From Euzebya tangerina (GTDB taxonomy: Bacteria > Actinomycetota > Nitriliruptoria > Euzebyales > Euzebyaceae): 64,000 nucleotides of DNA. The stretch spans positions 2,232,001 to 2,296,000 of the forward strand of contig NZ_PPDK01000001.1 of NCBI RefSeq assembly GCF_003074135.1, read 5' to 3'. The notes under the pieces are model-generated. The model was not told the origin of the DNA and ran no database searches. It was given only the letters and a program-made list of their open reading frames with translations. Positions 60,154-64,000 of the stretch are shown here, in pieces. The position numbers were made by a program, and so were the translations under genes. Position 1 is the first letter of the stretch; the number at the start of each line of letters is the position of its first letter.

Positions 60154-62559
60154 ATGCTGCAACGTGACATCGTCGGACTGCCGACATCGATGTACCCGCC
60201 CGATGAGTGGGCGCTGGTCGAGACGGCCTGGACCGAGCGGTACATGGCGGTCACCGAGACCATCTTCGCCATCAGCAACGGCTACCTGGGACTACGTGCC
60301 GTGCAGGAGGAGGGCCATCCGCACGCCGAACGCGGCACGCTGATCAACGGTCTCCACGAGCAGTGGCAGATCGAGCATGCCGAGGAGGCGTTCGGGTTCG
60401 CCAAGACCGGCCAGACCATCATCCCGGCCCCGGATCCGCGGCGGTTCCACCTCTACGTGGACGACGAGATCCTGAACCTCGCCTCAGCTGAGGTGAGCGA
60501 GTACGAGCGTCGGCTGGACTTCCGCACCGGCCAACTCACACGCCGGATGACCTGGCGGCTGCCCGCTGGCGTGGTGGTCCGCGTCACCTCCGCCGCCATG
60601 ACCTCGCTGGCTCAACGCCACCTGGTCGCCATGCGCTATGACATCGAGGTCCTCGAGGGCAGTGCGCCCATCGTGATCAGCAGCCAGTTGCGCAACGAGG
60701 CTGACAGCCGGGACAACGCCGGCGACCCGCGGCTGGCTGACGGGTTCGATCATGAGGTGCTCGAGTGCGTCGACGCGCGGGCTGACAGCACCCGACAGAT
60801 GCTCGAGTACACCGTCGCGAACTCGAAGATGACCCTGGCGTGTGCCATCGACCACGTCGTCGAAGGCGACCACATCACCGACATGACCGGCCATGCCACC
60901 GCCGACCGCGGGAAGCTCGTGATCACCGCCGACGGCGTCGAGGGCTCGCGCATCAGCATCACGAAGTTCGCGGCCTTCCACACCTCGGCGGTGAACCCCA
61001 GCTCCACGGTCACGCCGACCCACCAACTCGCCGATCGCTGTGACCGGACCTTGGATCGCGCGCTGCGAACCGGGTTCGACGGGGTGGCCGCCGAGCAGGC
61101 CGAGTACCTGGAGGACTTCTGGGATCGCAGCGATGTCCAGATCGGCGGAAACACCACCGTCCAGCAGGCCGTCCGCTGGAGCCTGTTCCACATCATCCAG
61201 GCGGCGGCCCGGAGCGACGGCCTCGGCATCCCGGCCAAGGGTCTAACCGGCAGCGCGTACGAGGGTCACTACTTCTGGGACACCGAGATCTACGTCCTGC
61301 CCTTCCTCACCTACACCCAGCCGCGCGTTGCCAGGAATCTGCTGCAGTTCCGCCATCGTCTGCTGGACCACGCCCGCGCGCGAGCAGTTGAGGTGGGGGA
61401 GCGGGGGGCGCTGTTCCCGTGGCGGACGATCACCGGTGAAGAGGCGTCGGCCTACTACGAGGCCGGGACGGCCCAGTACCACATCGACTCCGACATCAGC
61501 TACGCCGTGGACAAGTACGCCCGCGTGACCGGTGACGTCGAGTTCCACCACGACGCCGGTGCGGAGATCCTGGTGGAAACCGCGCGCATGTACGCGAGCC
61601 TCGGGTTCTTCCGCGAGACCGACGCGGGCACGTCGTTCCACATCCACGGCGTGACCGGGCCGGACGAGTACACGACGGTGGTCAACGACAACGCCTACAC
61701 CAACTTGATGGCCGCGAAGAACCTGGCTGATGCCTGGAAGTTGGTCACCCGCCTGCGTGAGCACGACCGTGAGGCGCACCTGCGGCTGATCGGACGGACC
61801 GGTCTGCGACGGGAAGAGGTGGAGACCTGGCGTCGAGCCGCCCGGACGATGTACCTGCCCTACGACGCCGCGAAGGGCATCACCCCGCAGGATGATCACT
61901 TCCTGTCGCTCGAACCGTGGGACTTCGAGGGCACGCCGCGAGAGAAGTACCCGCTGCTGCTGCACTTCCATCCGCTGGTCATCTACCGGCACCAGGTCCT
62001 CAAGCAGGCCGACGTCGTGCTCGCCATGTTCCTGCGGGACGAGTGCTTCGACGACGAGCACATCGCCCGCAACTTCGAGTACTACGACCCACTCACCACC
62101 GGGGACTCCTCACTCTCGACGTCGGTGCAGTCGATCATCGCCAGCCGGATCGGCAACGCCAGCAAGGCCATCGAGTACTTCCGCTACGGCGTCTTCATGG
62201 ACCTGGCCGATGTCGCCGGGAACACCAGTCACGGGGTCCACGTCGCCGCGGCCGGTGGCGTGTGGATGTCGATCGTGTACGGCTTCGGCGGTCTGACCGA
62301 CACGGCAGAGCGGTTGACCTTCCGACCGCGACTGCCCTCGTCCTGGGACCACCTGCACTACTCGTTGATGTGGCAGGGGCATCGCCTCGACGTGGCGGTC
62401 GAGCGGAGCGAGGTGATCTACCAGCTGAACTCGGGCCCCGACCTGGTGATCGACCACGAGGGCCACTCGGTGACCTTGACCGCCGGGGTCGAGGAGCGCT
62501 GTCCGATCACCTCGGTGTGGGATGACCAGCACCGGGGTGAGGTGGAGTCGGTCGCCTGA
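60154..62559 (+). CDS. Glycoside hydrolase family 65 phosphorylase (2)
   Basis: The 801-residue enzyme has the full GH65 layout: N-terminal sandwich (SNGYLGLRAVQEEG), barrel with YFWDTEIYVLPFL, catalytic acid near E505 in TGPDEYTTVVNDNAYTN, phosphate site VLKQADVVLAMFL and C-terminal beta cap (FRPRLPSSWDHLHYSLMWQG). It is closest in layout to the Rv3401-type proteins paired with beta-phosphoglucomutase. Substrate is an alpha-glucobiose; maltose or trehalose are the usual ones. ATG 60154 follows GAGAGAGG. It is downstream of the HAD gene by 53 bases. Confidence 0.93.
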   Translation: MLQRDIVGLPTSMYPPDEWALVETAWTERYMAVTETIFAISNGYLGLRAVQEEGHPHAERGTLINGLHEQWQIEHAEEAFGFAKTGQTIIPAPDPRRFHLYVDDEILNLASAEVSEYERRLDFRTGQLTRRMTWRLPAGVVVRVTSAAMTSLAQRHLVAMRYDIEVLEGSAPIVISSQLRNEADSRDNAGDPRLADGFDHEVLECVDARADSTRQMLEYTVANSKMTLACAIDHVVEGDHITDMTGHATADRGKLVITADGVEGSRISITKFAAFHTSAVNPSSTVTPTHQLADRCDRTLDRALRTGFDGVAAEQAEYLEDFWDRSDVQIGGNTTVQQAVRWSLFHIIQAAARSDGLGIPAKGLTGSAYEGHYFWDTEIYVLPFLTYTQPRVARNLLQFRHRLLDHARARAVEVGERGALFPWRTITGEEASAYYEAGTAQYHIDSDISYAVDKYARVTGDVEFHHDAGAEILVETARMYASLGFFRETDAGTSFHIHGVTGPDEYTTVVNDNAYTNLMAAKNLADAWKLVTRLREHDREAHLRLIGRTGLRREEVETWRRAARTMYLPYDAAKGITPQDDHFLSLEPWDFEGTPREKYPLLLHFHPLVIYRHQVLKQADVVLAMFLRDECFDDEHIARNFEYYDPLTTGDSSLSTSVQSIIASRIGNASKAIEYFRYGVFMDLADVAGNTSHGVHVAAAGGVWMSIVYGFGGLTDTAERLTFRPRLPSSWDHLHYSLMWQGHRLDVAVERSEVIYQLNSGPDLVIDHEGHSVTLTAGVEERCPITSVWDDQHRGEVESVA

Positions 62560-62564
62560 CCGGC

Positions 62565-62626
62565 CGGGATTCGGCACGATCGGGGCCTGACCCACGCCAG
62601 GGCGGAGTTCTGCACGATCGTGGCCC
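62565..62626 (+). repeat. Imperfect direct repeat with CACGATCG core
   Basis: TTCGGCACGATCGGGGCC (from 62570) and TTCTGCACGATCGTGGCC (from 62609) agree at 16 of 18 positions. The second holds the palindrome CACGATCGTG. They occupy the 76-base space between convergent genes ending at 62559 and 62636 and may be part of a terminator or a short dispersed repeat. Confidence 0.45.
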
Positions 62627-62635
62627 GGAAAGCCC

Positions 62636-63133
62636 TCAGAACCAGCTGCCGTCGTCCTCGTCAGGCTCCTTGGTGCCGTTCCACACCGCGTACGCGCCTG
62701 GAATGACCCCGAGCCCCGTGCCCATGATGGGCCAGACGGGCCAGAAGTAGCCGCCGAAGTCCGTGACCGCCCAGATCATGGTGAAGAAGAGCGCCAGCGT
62801 CAGCCAGCCGACGATCATCGACTTTGCGGCGGCCCTCCGCCGGGCAGCTGACGGGTCAACCGGCGGTTCTACCACTGCCGGCCGACCGTCGGCGTCCAGG
62901 GCCGGCAGGTCGTCGAGGATGCCGGCCAGGTCCGACTGCTTCCGCGCGGCCATGGTGCGCTCGAGCCGGTCCTCGTACTCGAGCATGTCCAGCCGCCCGT
63001 CGGCCAGATGGCGACCGAGGAGGCGTGACACCTCCTGCCGGGCGGCGTCGTCGATCCTGAGGTCAGCCCGGTTGCCCGATCGGGGCACGGCCGCACTCGA
63101 CTCCGACGGCGGCTGGGCGTCGAAGGCGGACAT
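62636..63133 (-). CDS. DUF1707 membrane protein
   Basis: The 165-residue protein has a DUF1707 domain at about residues 22-75 (LRIDDAARQEVSRLLGRHLADGRLDMLEYEDRLERTMAARKQSDL...DLP). Two hydrophobic helices follow at about 104-122 and 128-150, then an acidic tail. DUF1707 is common in Actinobacteria, often with envelope regulators or 2TM domains; function is unknown. ATG 63133. Confidence 0.85.
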   Translation of the reverse strand: MSAFDAQPPSESSAAVPRSGNRADLRIDDAARQEVSRLLGRHLADGRLDMLEYEDRLERTMAARKQSDLAGILDDLPALDADGRPAVVEPPVDPSAARRRAAAKSMIVGWLTLALFFTMIWAVTDFGGYFWPVWPIMGTGLGVIPGAYAVWNGTKEPDEDDGSWF

Positions 63134-63279
63134 CGGCTCCTAGCATATTCCCCAGGCGGGCCGTCCGGGTGGGCACCGTCGAGAGCGGTGCCCCGTCACA
63201 TGGCCCCTACGCTCGGTTCATCCTCATCTCACCCAGTCCAGCAGTCACCACGGCTCGTCTTCGACGGTTCGGCGCGTCA

Positions 63280-64000
63280 GTGCGCTCGATCGGGGAGCGG
63301 TTTCCGCTGGCCCTGGTCGCACTTGGCGTCCTGCTGTACTCCACCGGTCCCGTGATGTTGCAGGCGTCATCGGTGTCGGGCCCGGTGTTCAGCTTCTGGC
63401 GCCTGTGGCTCGGCACCGCGGTCCTGTGGGTCGCGGTAGGTGTGGTCCACCTGCGCTCGCGTGTCGGCGCCGGCCCGCGCCATCGCCGCGAGGTCACACC
63501 TCCCGGCAGGGCCGGCTGGCGCTGGCCGGTCATCGCCGGTGTGTTCTTCGGCGTCCACCAGTTGATGTTCATGTCTGCGGTCAAGATGACGACCGTCGTC
63601 GATGTCGCGTTGATGAACGCGCTGGCGCCGATCATCACCGCGCTGGGCGCCTGGTGGTTGTTCCGCGAGCGGCCCGGCGGCCGGTTCTGGGCCTGGTCCC
63701 TGATCGCCATCGCTGGCGGGGCGTACCTGGCTGTGGGCGCATCCTCCGGGCCTGCGGGGAACATCGGGGGGATGACGCTCGCGGTCCTGAACGTCGCCTT
63801 CTTCGCGGGCTTCTTCCTCGCGTCCAAGCGCAGTCGGGGCCAGATCGGCGTGTTGCCGTTCCTGGCTGGGACGATGGGGACGGCGGCCCTGGTCGTGACC
63901 AGCTGGATCCTGGTCTCCTCGACCGACGTCGGGACGGTCACCTCAACCGACCTCTGGTTGACGTTTGCGGTGGCCGTGGGACCTGGTGCGATCGGACACT
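63280..64000 (+). CDS. EamA/DMT-family transporter (cut by window end)
   Basis: At least 240 residues of a 10-helix drug/metabolite transporter are visible, with about seven hydrophobic helices. The first EamA repeat ends with MNALAPIITALGAWWLFRER, a typical EamA signature, and GGAYLAVGASS follows. The second repeat begins at GGMTLAVLNVAFFAGFFLAS. Substrate unknown. GTG 63280 was chosen; no good ribosome site is seen. The 146-base gap to the DUF1707 gene is a divergent promoter region. Confidence 0.83.
   Translation, partial: MRSIGERFPLALVALGVLLYSTGPVMLQASSVSGPVFSFWRLWLGTAVLWVAVGVVHLRSRVGAGPRHRREVTPPGRAGWRWPVIAGVFFGVHQLMFMSAVKMTTVVDVALMNALAPIITALGAWWLFRERPGGRFWAWSLIAIAGGAYLAVGASSGPAGNIGGMTLAVLNVAFFAGFFLASKRSRGQIGVLPFLAGTMGTAALVVTSWILVSSTDVGTVTSTDLWLTFAVAVGPGAIGH

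Noticed and set aside
63207-63941. Minus-strand open frame opposite the EamA transporter
   Set aside because: Antisense of a clear membrane transporter; composition is not protein-like.

Overview
The window is 64 kb of high-GC, densely coding DNA with many 4-base start/stop overlaps (GTGA, ATGA) and many GTG starts. Gene content points to the Actinomycetota: a mycothiol ligase (MshC), DivIVA, a UPF0182 protein, a DUF222/HNH endonuclease, and the block O-methyltransferase / ECF sigma / anti-sigma / HtrA / TatB, which matches the order around sigE in mycobacteria. I see no rRNA, prophage or plasmid genes. The exact class cannot be fixed from the sequence; a deep-branching actinobacterium is an inference only.

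Region 1 (1-10.6 kb, minus strand) is a run of nine close or overlapping genes: O-methyltransferase, LytS-type kinase, LytTR regulator, small membrane protein, sodium/solute symporter, a complete TRAP transporter (DctQ, DctM, DctP) and a tandem-fused double acyl-CoA dehydrogenase cut by the window edge. It reads as a carboxylate (probably 2-oxoacid or short-chain acid) sensing, uptake and oxidation locus. Region 2 (10.6-15.6 kb) is the envelope-stress block: an ECF sigma factor with a matching promoter and apparently leaderless start, an anti-sigma factor fused to a MucB/RseB-like sensor domain, HtrA, TatB, a PAP2 phosphatase and exonuclease III.

Region 3 (15.8-31 kb) is housekeeping: secreted and membrane proteins of unknown role, a thioesterase, a phosphodiesterase-like AlkP enzyme, MshC, RNase HII, malic enzyme, a lone GroES-like protein, a second HtrA, a two-component system with a lipoprotein, and a DUF222 HNH protein preceded by a probable leaderless mini-ORF. 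Region 4 (31-44.6 kb) holds an ArsR-like regulator beside an MFS exporter with a direct-repeat operator candidate, crotonyl-CoA carboxylase/reductase, an ectopic cluster of five DnaA-box-like sites, a DUF2342 protein, an epimerase-MoaE-MreB run, DivIVA, UPF0182, an SGNH hydrolase, a VOC protein and a 20-bp tandem repeat.

Region 5 (44.6-64 kb) is rich in alpha-glucan and disaccharide enzymes: a GH15 hydrolase, two GH65 phosphorylases and a beta-phosphoglucomutase-like HAD enzyme. Between them lie a radical SAM protein, initiator tRNA-fMet with a small accessory patch downstream (secreted micro-protein, single Clp_N protein), KptA, a Ca2+/Na+ antiporter, an AraC regulator, a frameshifted EAL gene, a CoA-transferase and GpsA. 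The window ends inside an EamA transporter.

The observations I rate highest are the DnaA-box cluster, the double acyl-CoA dehydrogenase, the sigma/anti-sigma architecture, a 34-nt palindromic repeat that occurs twice inside coding sequence, and the tRNA-flanking accessory patch. I did not find a clearly new multi-gene system.
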